Positions 1 to 7,134 of a DNA stretch of 9,509 nucleotides are shown piece after piece. The position numbers and the translations under genes were made by a program. The notes under the pieces are model-generated. The model searched no databases. It was not told where the DNA came from and was given only the letters and a program-made list of their open reading frames with translations. The stretch lies in assembly GCA_947505565.1 (NCBI GenBank), contig CANNLB010000035.1:1-9509 (forward strand), read 5' to 3'. Source of the DNA: Acidobacteriota bacterium (GTDB lineage: Bacteria; Acidobacteriota; Terriglobia; Bryobacterales; Bryobacteraceae). Position 1 is the stretch's first letter. Every line of letters begins with the position of its first letter.

Positions 1-1
1 G

Positions 2-169
2 CTCCGATTTGCGGGCGATTTAAAGCCGTTCGGAACGGTAGAGGGTTCGCCGCGTCTGGAAGGACGCAACGCGCACATTCTGATTAGCCCGTTGAAGAAA
101 GATTTGCCGGTGAAGAAGGCTTCCCCGAGCCCTGCGCCCGCGGCAGGAAATCCCGAACAGGGCCGATAA
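2..169 (+). CDS. C-terminal end of an unrecognised protein (partial)
   Basis: The frame beginning at base 2 is open from the window edge to a TAA at 167-169 and gives 55 residues. The other two plus-strand frames hit stops inside this stretch. The first part reads as an ordinary folded segment (LRFAGDLKPFGTVEGSPRLE, then a GRNAHILISPL stretch). The last 20 or so residues are rich in Lys, Pro, Ala and Ser, like a disordered tail. I do not recognise the family, and the 5' part lies outside the window. It is separated from the next gene by 75 bases containing a strong hairpin, so it is probably not in the same transcription unit as the receptor. That it is coding is moderately sure; no function can be given. 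Confidence 0.6.
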   Translation, partial: LRFAGDLKPFGTVEGSPRLEGRNAHILISPLKKDLPVKKASPSPAPAAGNPEQGR

Positions 170-172
170 CGA

Positions 173-185
173 GTTAGGTTAGGTT
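173..185. repeat. Short tandem repeat of GTTAG
   Basis: Just after the stop of the upstream gene the sequence reads GTTAGGTTAGGTT, which is two full copies of GTTAG plus three bases of a third. It lies directly before the hairpin at 189-212. It may be chance, or a protein-binding site upstream of the receptor gene; nothing else in the window supports either reading. Confidence 0.35.
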
Positions 186-188
186 TCT

Positions 189-212
189 TCCACCCCGGCC
201 CGCCGGGGTGGA
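189..212 (+). terminator. GC-rich perfect hairpin, terminator-like
   Basis: TCCACCCCGG (189-198) and CCGGGGTGGA (203-212) are perfect inverted copies around a 4-base loop CCCG, forming a 10-bp stem. It sits 20 bases after the stop of the upstream gene and 32 bases before the receptor start, which suits a terminator for the first gene. There is no T-run after the stem on either strand, so it is not a standard intrinsic terminator. It could instead be a structure in the receptor mRNA leader or an operator dyad. The inverted repeat is certain; its role is inferred. Confidence 0.45.
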
Positions 213-244
213 CTTGGGGAAGCGAACTTGATATCGCTACCCTG

Positions 245-3200
245 ATGCATCGCATTGGTCTATTGCTCTTTCTTGGCTCGGCTGCGCTTTTTGCGCAAGA
301 TCGCGGCACCATCACCGGCTCCGTAGTCGACAGCTCAGGGGCCATCGTGCCGACCGCCAAGGTCACCCTGACTAACCCGAGCACCGGCCAGCGGAGCTTG
401 GTCGAGACCAATTCGGAAGGCACCTATACGTTCCTTTCGCTCACCGCCGGCCGCTACATCGTCACGGCAGAAAAAGACGGGTTCCGCAAAGCCGAGGCGC
501 CCAATGTGGTTGTTCAGGTCAACACCACTTCGCGGCTCGATATCCAGATGCAGCTCGGGGCCGTGCAGGAAACCATCCGCGTCGAATCGACAACGCCACT
601 GCTGCAAACCGACCGCAGCGATCTCGGTACGGTGGTCGACAACCGGGCGATTCAACAACTCCCGCTCTTCATCAACGGTGGCCTCCGCAGCAACCTAGCG
701 TTTGCTAGCTTGGCGCCGGGCGTTTCGATGAACCTGACGAGCGACCCGGATACCACCGGCGGCGCCCCCCGCATCGCCGGCGGCCAAGCCAACGGGGCCA
801 GTCTTCTCGTCGATGGAGCCGAGTCGATGAGCGAACGCCGCAACGATCCCCAGATGCGGGTCGTCAGCGCCGAGGCGGTCGAAGAGTTCAAGGTTCAAAC
901 CTCGGCCTACTCCGCCGAATTCGGTCGCGCTTCGAACGGCGTGTTGAACTACACCACCAAGTCCGGCACGAACGCATTGCACGGCTCCGGCCTGGTTCAG
1001 TTGCGCCATGAAAAGCTGAACGCGCAGGGCTTCTTTTGGGGCACCACCGCCCGTGGAGAAAGCGTCCGCCGCCAGCACGTAGAGGCCGCCAATCTCGGTG
1101 GACCCGTTTTCATTCCCAAGATCTACGACGGCCGCAACAAGACCTTTTTCTTCTTCGCCGGCGAACGGTCGCGGGCCAAGAACTATAGCAGCAGCGGCTT
1201 GCAGTCGCTGCCCATCGCGGAGTTCCGCAACGGCGACTTCCGCCGCTATACCAATGCCAGCGGCGCGATGGTTCCCCTTTACGATCCGATGGATGCCAAC
1301 GGCAACATCATCGCGAACGCCAACGACCGGCGGCCCTTGGCCTGCAACGGCGTCGCGAACGTGATCTGCCCGGACCGCATCAGCCCGGTGGCTAGGGAGA
1401 TTTTCAAGTACCTGCCGGAACCCGATAGTCCCAATGTGGTTTTCAACAATACTCGGATTCGCAACAATGGCTCCCGGACGCCCGGCGCCTGGCAGGGCGT
1501 CTACTCGATCAAAGGCGACCATCTCTTCTCCGAAAAGTTTCGCGTCAACGGAATGTTCAGCCGGCAGTACTTCGATAGCTATCCGTTGGCCGGACCGATC
1601 CCCGGTCCCCTTGCCGAAGCGTTTCAAGAGTTCGGCCAAATCCGCTACTGGCGTTTCGGCAGCGACTACACGATTTCCAACAACCTGCTGAACCACTTCA
1701 CGTTGGGGATTAACCAGCGGAAGTTGGGGGAGGGGCCGAATCTGCTGATGCCGGCGTCTTATCGGGCTGCGACGTTGCTGCCCGGCCTCACCGGGTCCGG
1801 TGCCGAGAAGACCGGTGCCTACACCAAATACAACACCGAGTTCGGCAACTTCGGCGGCAGTGTCGATACCAAGTCGCCCAGCAGCACGCTGAACATCACC
1901 GACAATTTGTCCTGGGTCAAGGGTCGCCACAACGTAAAGTTCGGCGGCAGCTACATCTCGTTGAGTTATCGCCGGAAAGACTGCAATAACTGCGGTGGCT
2001 CGCTCAGCTACAGCACCGCGGCCACCGGCAACCCGTCCGTAAGTGGACAGACGGGAATTGGCTTCGCGGCGTTTCTACTCGGCTTGCCCAGCGGCGGGTC
2101 GTTCAACTTCGGTGCCGACATCGACTACCGCTATAAGTACTACGCCGGCTACGTGCAGGACGATTTCAAGATCAGCAAGAAGCTCACGTTAAACCTGGGG
2201 ATTCGCTACGACTACAGCACCCCGCGCCGCGAAGCTAACCTCCAGAACAGTAATTTCAATCCGACGATCCCGAATCCTGCCGCCAACGGCATTCTGGGTG
2301 CCCTGGAGTTTGCCACTGAAAGTCGCCCGATCCTGCTCGATTCCCGGAAAAATGCCTGGGCCCCCCGCATCGGCTTTGCCTATCAACTGAATTCGAAGAC
2401 GGTCGTCCGCGGCGGCGGAGCCATCATGTGGGACATCATCCGCGAAGACGGCAATGCTGACAACGGAATTCAAGGCTTTGGCGGAGGCTTCGGCTCCGTC
2501 GGCAACAACCTGTCGAGCGGCATCTCCTTCACGCAGCGCCAAGGCCTCGACTCCCCTGGTCTCCGGGCGTTTGTGGAAGCTCAGCGCCCGCCCCAGAAGA
2601 ATGCAGGTTTGGTCGTCAACGGCAGTCCAACCTATAAGACCGCCGAGTCCGGCAAGCCCGGCTACTACGTCGATTACAACTTCACCGTCGAGCATAGCTT
2701 TACCCCATCGACGCTGTTGCGGACGAGCTTCCATGCCAACTACGGTGTGAAAATTCAGAGCGGGTTTGACTTCAACCAGTTAGACCCGAGATACTTCGGT
2801 GTCTACGGGAACTTACTCAGCAGTCCGGTGAGTTCCGTGATCAATAACCCGACCGTAATCGCGGCCGGGTTCAAACTGCCCTACGCCAGCTTCCCGCAGA
2901 ATCTCACGCTTTCACAAGCCTTGCGCCCGTTCCCGCAGTACAGCGGCTTCGGGTCCGTGACCACGCAGAACGGCCACAGTACGTATAACGGCCTCGAAAC
3001 CAGCTTCCAGAAACGCTACTCCAAAGGCCTTTGGATGATGGCTTCCTATACGTTCTCGAAAACCCTAATCAGCACCGGCGGCCAGAACTACTACAACCGC
3101 ACCACGGAGAAGGTGGTTGGCGGCGATAACCGTCCCCATATCTTCACAACTGGTTATGTCTACGATCTGCCGCTGGGCAAGGGCAAGGCCTTTGGTGCCA

Positions 3201-3697
3201 ATATGCATCCGGCCTTGAATGCGATCGTCGGCAACTGGAACGTCTCGGCCGTCCACCGTTACCAAAACGGTGCTTCGTTTGGCGTCGGTGGCTGCAGCCA
3301 AACCATGGCTGGCGGCGGGGCGGCCCGCTGTAGCTTTGTTCCTGGCCAGGCTCTGCTGAACCCGAGTTGGGATCCGACCAATCCGCTGAGCCCCTATCTC
3401 AACCGCGCCGCCTTCGTGCAACCGCCCAACTTCACCTTCGGAGACCTTCCGGCGACCATCTCGCAGTTGCGTCAGCCGTCCCAACTCAGCGAAGATCTCG
3501 CGGCCAGCAAGAACTTCAATTTCGGCCATAGCGAGAAGAACATCATCGAGTTTCGGGCGTCGGCGTTCAACGTCGGCAACCGTCACTTGCTGGGTGGCCT
3601 CAATACGGCGATCAACAATGCGAACTTCGGAACGTTCTCCAATCCCCAGTCGAACCTGCCCCGGAACTTGCAGTTCAGCTTGCGGGTGAGTTTCTAA
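245..3697 (+). CDS. TonB-dependent receptor, Oar-like, with carboxypeptidase-regulatory-like N-terminal domain
   Basis: This predicted outer-membrane transporter of 1,150 residues would import a ligand using TonB energy. Residues 1-18 form a Sec signal peptide (MHRIGLLLFLGSAALFAQD, cut probably after LFA). Residues about 20-105 are a carboxypeptidase-regulatory-like beta-sandwich (GTITGSVVDSSGAIVPTAKV opening). About 110-245 match a plug domain, with LLVDGAE and the YSAEFGRASNG and TKSGTN motifs typical of acidobacterial Oar-like receptors. The rest is a long beta-barrel rich in aromatic strands, ending in SLRVSF; a final Phe is the usual barrel-assembly signal. The length is normal for this group. 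The only six cysteines form three close pairs (367/375, 580/583, 1017/1029). ATG 245 is chosen because the signal peptide begins there; no good Shine-Dalgarno lies at the usual distance (GGGGAAG at 216-222 is too far). It is the first gene of the apparent operon. The family is sure; the ligand is unknown. Confidence 0.95.
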   Translation: MHRIGLLLFLGSAALFAQDRGTITGSVVDSSGAIVPTAKVTLTNPSTGQRSLVETNSEGTYTFLSLTAGRYIVTAEKDGFRKAEAPNVVVQVNTTSRLDIQMQLGAVQETIRVESTTPLLQTDRSDLGTVVDNRAIQQLPLFINGGLRSNLAFASLAPGVSMNLTSDPDTTGGAPRIAGGQANGASLLVDGAESMSERRNDPQMRVVSAEAVEEFKVQTSAYSAEFGRASNGVLNYTTKSGTNALHGSGLVQLRHEKLNAQGFFWGTTARGESVRRQHVEAANLGGPVFIPKIYDGRNKTFFFFAGERSRAKNYSSSGLQSLPIAEFRNGDFRRYTNASGAMVPLYDPMDANGNIIANANDRRPLACNGVANVICPDRISPVAREIFKYLPEPDSPNVVFNNTRIRNNGSRTPGAWQGVYSIKGDHLFSEKFRVNGMFSRQYFDSYPLAGPIPGPLAEAFQEFGQIRYWRFGSDYTISNNLLNHFTLGINQRKLGEGPNLLMPASYRAATLLPGLTGSGAEKTGAYTKYNTEFGNFGGSVDTKSPSSTLNITDNLSWVKGRHNVKFGGSYISLSYRRKDCNNCGGSLSYSTAATGNPSVSGQTGIGFAAFLLGLPSGGSFNFGADIDYRYKYYAGYVQDDFKISKKLTLNLGIRYDYSTPRREANLQNSNFNPTIPNPAANGILGALEFATESRPILLDSRKNAWAPRIGFAYQLNSKTVVRGGGAIMWDIIREDGNADNGIQGFGGGFGSVGNNLSSGISFTQRQGLDSPGLRAFVEAQRPPQKNAGLVVNGSPTYKTAESGKPGYYVDYNFTVEHSFTPSTLLRTSFHANYGVKIQSGFDFNQLDPRYFGVYGNLLSSPVSSVINNPTVIAAGFKLPYASFPQNLTLSQALRPFPQYSGFGSVTTQNGHSTYNGLETSFQKRYSKGLWMMASYTFSKTLISTGGQNYYNRTTEKVVGGDNRPHIFTTGYVYDLPLGKGKAFGANMHPALNAIVGNWNVSAVHRYQNGASFGVGGCSQTMAGGGAARCSFVPGQALLNPSWDPTNPLSPYLNRAAFVQPPNFTFGDLPATISQLRQPSQLSEDLAASKNFNFGHSEKNIIEFRASAFNVGNRHLLGGLNTAINNANFGTFSNPQSNLPRNLQFSLRVSF
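3684..3690 (+). promoter_or_regulatory. Ribosome binding site for the serine hydrolase gene
   Basis: GGGTGAG lies inside the last codons of the receptor gene, 9 bases before ATG 3700. It supports that start and means the site is read while ribosomes finish the receptor, whose stop is only 2 bases before the ATG. Confidence 0.5.
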
Positions 3698-3699
3698 CC

Positions 3700-4923
3700 A
3701 TGCGTCAATTCCTCGGCCTGCTGCTCACCGCCACTGCGGCGTTCGGCGATGACTACTTCCCGAAACCGGATTCCGCCGGTGGATGGCGAACGTTGACGGA
3801 CCCGGCGGCGATCAGGAAGATTGCCGGCATCGACGTGAAGAAGCTGGATCAGGCATTCGAGTACGCCACGCGGAGCAGCCAGCACGGCGGCCTTCTCGTC
3901 GTCCGTCACGGCTGGCTTGTTTATGAGCGGTACTACGGTCGGGGCAACCGCGAAGCCATTCCGGCGACGGCCTCGGTAGGCAAAGCCTATACCAGCATCG
4001 CCGCCGGCATCATGCTCGCGGACAAGAAAGCCGACTTTCCGGACGGCCTGGACACGAAAGTGTTCAACCAAAAGTATCTGCCGCAGGCGATGCCCTTGAA
4101 TGATCCGGCCAAGGCCGACATCACCCTCGGTCAACTGCTTTCGATGTCGGCTGGCTTTCACGGTGAGGGCACCAATCCTGGTTTTGTGGCTGGCGTTCCC
4201 TCGGTCAAGCTAGCCGCGCAGCCGCGCCCGACGCGTCCTGTTGACTATGATCTGGCGACGCTGGGAACGCCCTTGTGGACCACACCCGGCGGAGGCTATT
4301 CCTACGCTTCCGCTTCGCCTCATGTCGTCTCGATCGTTCTCCGGAACGCCACAGGCACCGAGTTGGACGACTACATCGACCGGCGCCTGGCCAAGCCCCT
4401 CGGCTGGGGCCAATGGGCGTGGGCCAAACGTAACGGTGATACCGTCCAGCCGCATGCGCGCGGCGGCGGCGACATCGCGTTGCGGTCGACCGATCACCTG
4501 CGTTTCCTTTACGCGATTTTGAAAAAAGGCCGTTGGGGCAAGGAGCAAGTGATCCCCGCCGACTACATCGCGCTGTGCGGGAAACCGACCAAGTGGAATA
4601 CCCATGCCCCGATGAGTTTAATGTGGGAAATCAATGCCGACGGTCACGTTGCGGGTGCTCCGAAAGATGCCTTCTTCAAGTCCGGCGGAGGCGGCCACGG
4701 GGTCGTGGTCATCCCGTCGTTGGACATGGTGATCTACAAGATGTCCGGCGACGACAGCCAGTACAACCCGACGCGCACCGGTCTCAAGCAGGAGTACCCC
4801 TACGATCGCTCCCGCGATGGCTGGAAGCCGGCCGCCCGCAGCCAGTTCAGCGATGGCCCCATTGGCACTGACGATGGCTTGCGCCGCGTGCTGGAGATGG
4901 TCGCCGCCGCCGTGCTCAATTGA
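3700..4923 (+). CDS. Secreted serine hydrolase, class C beta-lactamase fold
   Basis: This 407-residue protein belongs to the penicillin-binding-protein/beta-lactamase superfamily, whose members include esterases, peptidases and beta-lactamases acting through an acyl-serine. A signal peptide is visible (MRQFLGLLLTATAAFGDD). The nucleophile motif SxxK is S92-V-G-K95, within ATASVGKAY. It is preceded by the family's GGLLVVRHGWLVYERYYGR strand and followed by LGQLLSMSAGFHG. The second motif appears as Y202-A-S204 rather than the usual Y-x-N. The KTG region is probably K327-S-G, followed by GGGHG and the strand VVVIPSLDMVIYK. The length is typical. It begins 2 bases after the receptor stop, so co-transcription and coupled translation are likely. 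Resistance is not implied: genes like this next to a receptor more often encode esterases or peptidases. The fold is sure; the substrate is unknown. Confidence 0.9.
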   Translation: MRQFLGLLLTATAAFGDDYFPKPDSAGGWRTLTDPAAIRKIAGIDVKKLDQAFEYATRSSQHGGLLVVRHGWLVYERYYGRGNREAIPATASVGKAYTSIAAGIMLADKKADFPDGLDTKVFNQKYLPQAMPLNDPAKADITLGQLLSMSAGFHGEGTNPGFVAGVPSVKLAAQPRPTRPVDYDLATLGTPLWTTPGGGYSYASASPHVVSIVLRNATGTELDDYIDRRLAKPLGWGQWAWAKRNGDTVQPHARGGGDIALRSTDHLRFLYAILKKGRWGKEQVIPADYIALCGKPTKWNTHAPMSLMWEINADGHVAGAPKDAFFKSGGGGHGVVVIPSLDMVIYKMSGDDSQYNPTRTGLKQEYPYDRSRDGWKPAARSQFSDGPIGTDDGLRRVLEMVAAAVLN

Positions 4924-4929
4924 TACTCT

Positions 4930-4933
4930 GGAG
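4930..4933 (+). promoter_or_regulatory. Shine-Dalgarno that sets the start of the DUF1549/DUF1553 gene
   Basis: GGAG at 4930-4933 stands 8 bases before ATG 4942, the normal distance. An in-frame TTG at 4936 would leave only 2 bases, so ATG 4942 is the better start and the protein begins MRFLATALVLLLG. Confidence 0.65.
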
Positions 4934-4941
4934 TCTTGCTG

Positions 4942-7134
4942 ATGCGTTTTCTTGCCACTGCCCTTGTTCTCCTGCTTGGCTCCGTTTTCGCCGCCGATAC
5001 CCCGAAGAAGCCGGTAACAAAGATGCCCATCGTGCCGCCGATGGCCAAGCGGCCTAAGCTCTGGTCACTGCAACCCCTCGTGCGCCCCGCCGTCCCAACC
5101 GGAGCGGCCGGCAACTCGATCGATGCCTTCGTCCAAGGTCTATACGCGGCCAAGAACGTCACCCCCGTTGCACCCGCCGACCAGCGAACGCTGCTCCGCC
5201 GAGTCTATATGGACCTAATCGGCATCCCGCCCACCCCGGCCGAGCAGGAAGCCTTTCTGAATGACAAAGCCCCGGATGCCTACGAAAAACTCCTCGACCG
5301 GCTCCTGGCCAGCGAACAGTACGGCGTGCGCTATGGCCGCCATTGGCTCGATGTCCTCCGCTACGCCGACGCCGAAGAGCGCATGTATGCCGCGCCCGGC
5401 ATCCACTACTGGCGCGACTGGGTGGTGGATGCGATCAACGCCGACGTCCCGTACGACCAATTCGTCCGTGCCCAGTTGACCGGCTATCGCTCGACCGAGC
5501 GCACGACCATGCAGAACGTGGGCCGACGGACTCCGCTGGACCGTCGGCCCGACGATCTGTTCGCCCTCGGCTTCCTCGCCCGCGGCGCTGTCAGCCGGGA
5601 CGGTAAGGACTTGGGCGAACTCCAGATCTCCGCCGTCGAGACCGTCTCGACCGCCTTCCTCGGCATGACCGTCGGCTGTGCCAAATGCCACGACCACATG
5701 TTCGACCCGATTCGCCAAAAAGATTTCTACGCCATGAAGGCGCTCTTCGATCCGCTCGTGATCAAAAAACAGACCTTGGCCACCCCTGCCGAACTGGTCG
5801 TCTACGGCAAGCAGTTGGGCGAGTACGACAAGCTCCGACTGGCCGCCGAAGCCTCGGTCAACGCCGTCACCGAACCTTACCGCGCTAAGCTCTACGCCGA
5901 CCGCGTCGCGATGCTGCCAGCCGACGTTCGAGCCGTCATCAATAAGCCGGAGAAGGCCCGGACCCCGGCCGAGCAAAAAATCGCCGATGACTATTTCCCG
6001 GTCCTCCGCATCGATTCGGACAAGATCGAAGAGGTGATGTCGGGAGCTGAAAAGAAGCTCTACCGGGATCTGCGCGCCAAGCTGAATCAGGTTACCGGCG
6101 CCACCCGCCGCAACATGGTGAAGGATCTGCCAGCGTTCTGGACCGTTGAGACCGACCATGGCATCGAGCGCGAAAAAAGCTACGTGCTCACGAGCGGCGA
6201 CCCGGAGCGGCCGGAAAAAACGAACCCGGTCGAGCCCGGTTGGCCGTTCTACACAGGCGAAAAGGATTTCCGCGAAGGCCGCGTGGAGGCCTTCTCCGAC
6301 TGGCTCACCGGCCGCGACAATCCTCTGTTCGCCCGCGTCGCGGTGAACCGGCTGTGGCAGTGGCATTTCGGCGAAGGCCTCCAAAAGGCAACGAGCGACT
6401 TCGGCCTGATGGGCGGCCGCCCCGCCAGTCAACCGTTGCTCGATTGGCTCGCCGCGGAGTTCGTCGCCCGCGGCTATAGCCAAAAAGCCATGCACAAACT
6501 CATGATGACTTCGAACGTCTATCGGCTGAGCAGCTCAGGGCCCAAAGAGCTGATGAAGAAGAACCTCGTCGCCGATCCTTCGAGCCGGTTCCTCTGGAGC
6601 TTCCGCCTGCAGCGTCTCGAAGCAGAGCCGATTTGGGACTCGATCCTAACCGCCGCCGGGAACCTGGACACGAGCTTGGGTGGCCCGTCGTTTGATATTG
6701 AGAGCCGCGCGCCCCAAGGCCGTCGCGGCCCAGCGATGCCCGAAACCAAGATGAACCGCCGCGGGGCCTACATCGTCCGCGGGTTCTCGACGAGCCGCGA
6801 GGTGGTGCCGAACTTCCTCCAGTCGTTCGACGTCGATGATGGTCGGGCCCCTTGCCCGGTCCGAACCCAAACTGTTACCGCGCCGCAGGGCTTGTTCTTG
6901 ATGAATAGCCCCGAGATTGAGAAGGCCAGCTCGATGTTCGCGGATCGGCTCAAGAAGGAAACGGACGGCGAGATCAGTAACGCCGTCGACCTCGGCTACC
7001 GCATCACTCTCAGCCGACCCCCTTCACCGAAGGAAAAAGACAACGCGCTGACTTACGTCGGTGCCGAACCGGCCCGCCTGAAGAGCCTGGCTTGGCTCCT
7101 GTTTAACCTCGACGAATTCCTTTACGTGCAATGA
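4942..7134 (+). CDS. DUF1549 and DUF1553 domain protein (PSCyt2/PSD1) with one CxxCH motif
   Basis: This 730-residue exported protein is of the type first described in Planctomycetes. Residues 1-17 are a Sec signal peptide ending VFA before ADTPKKP. A linker with WSLQPLVRPAVP, a signature of these proteins, follows at about 41-52. DUF1549 spans about 57-265: LLRRVYMDLIGIPPTPAEQE, RYGRHWLDVLRYAD, and C246-A-K-C249-H250 followed by DHMFDPI, which resembles a c-type heme site. Residues about 265-440 form a less conserved, charged middle part. DUF1553 spans about 445-715: NPLFARVAVNRLWQWHFG, DFGLMGGRPASQPLLDWLA, and TQTVTAPQGLFLMNSPEIE. Many relatives also have an N-terminal PSCyt1 cytochrome-like domain; it is absent here. 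Its start is fixed by GGAG at 4930, and its stop overlaps the DUF1501 start. The family is sure. Heme binding is inferred from the motif, and the biochemical role is not established. Confidence 0.93.
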   Translation: MRFLATALVLLLGSVFAADTPKKPVTKMPIVPPMAKRPKLWSLQPLVRPAVPTGAAGNSIDAFVQGLYAAKNVTPVAPADQRTLLRRVYMDLIGIPPTPAEQEAFLNDKAPDAYEKLLDRLLASEQYGVRYGRHWLDVLRYADAEERMYAAPGIHYWRDWVVDAINADVPYDQFVRAQLTGYRSTERTTMQNVGRRTPLDRRPDDLFALGFLARGAVSRDGKDLGELQISAVETVSTAFLGMTVGCAKCHDHMFDPIRQKDFYAMKALFDPLVIKKQTLATPAELVVYGKQLGEYDKLRLAAEASVNAVTEPYRAKLYADRVAMLPADVRAVINKPEKARTPAEQKIADDYFPVLRIDSDKIEEVMSGAEKKLYRDLRAKLNQVTGATRRNMVKDLPAFWTVETDHGIEREKSYVLTSGDPERPEKTNPVEPGWPFYTGEKDFREGRVEAFSDWLTGRDNPLFARVAVNRLWQWHFGEGLQKATSDFGLMGGRPASQPLLDWLAAEFVARGYSQKAMHKLMMTSNVYRLSSSGPKELMKKNLVADPSSRFLWSFRLQRLEAEPIWDSILTAAGNLDTSLGGPSFDIESRAPQGRRGPAMPETKMNRRGAYIVRGFSTSREVVPNFLQSFDVDDGRAPCPVRTQTVTAPQGLFLMNSPEIEKASSMFADRLKKETDGEISNAVDLGYRITLSRPPSPKEKDNALTYVGAEPARLKSLAWLLFNLDEFLYVQ

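Noticed and set aside
695..1930. A 411-codon open frame on the minus strand inside the receptor gene
   Set aside because: It is antisense to clearly coding receptor sequence, its product has no recognisable domain or signal, and long antisense frames are expected in GC-rich genes with strong third-position bias.
3700..4923. Serine hydrolase as an antibiotic-resistance beta-lactamase
   Set aside because: The fold is shared, but the Y-x-N motif is altered, there is no ampR-like regulator beside it, and its place in a receptor operon fits an esterase or peptidase better.
4936..4941. TTG 4936 as the start of the DUF1549/DUF1553 gene
   Set aside because: It leaves only 2 bases after the GGAG at 4930-4933. 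ATG 4942 has normal spacing and begins a good signal peptide.
5215..6495. A 426-codon open frame on the minus strand inside the DUF1549/DUF1553 gene
   Set aside because: Same reason: the plus strand encodes well-known domains throughout, while the minus-strand product is Gly/Val/Ala/Asp/Glu-rich without any recognisable motif.
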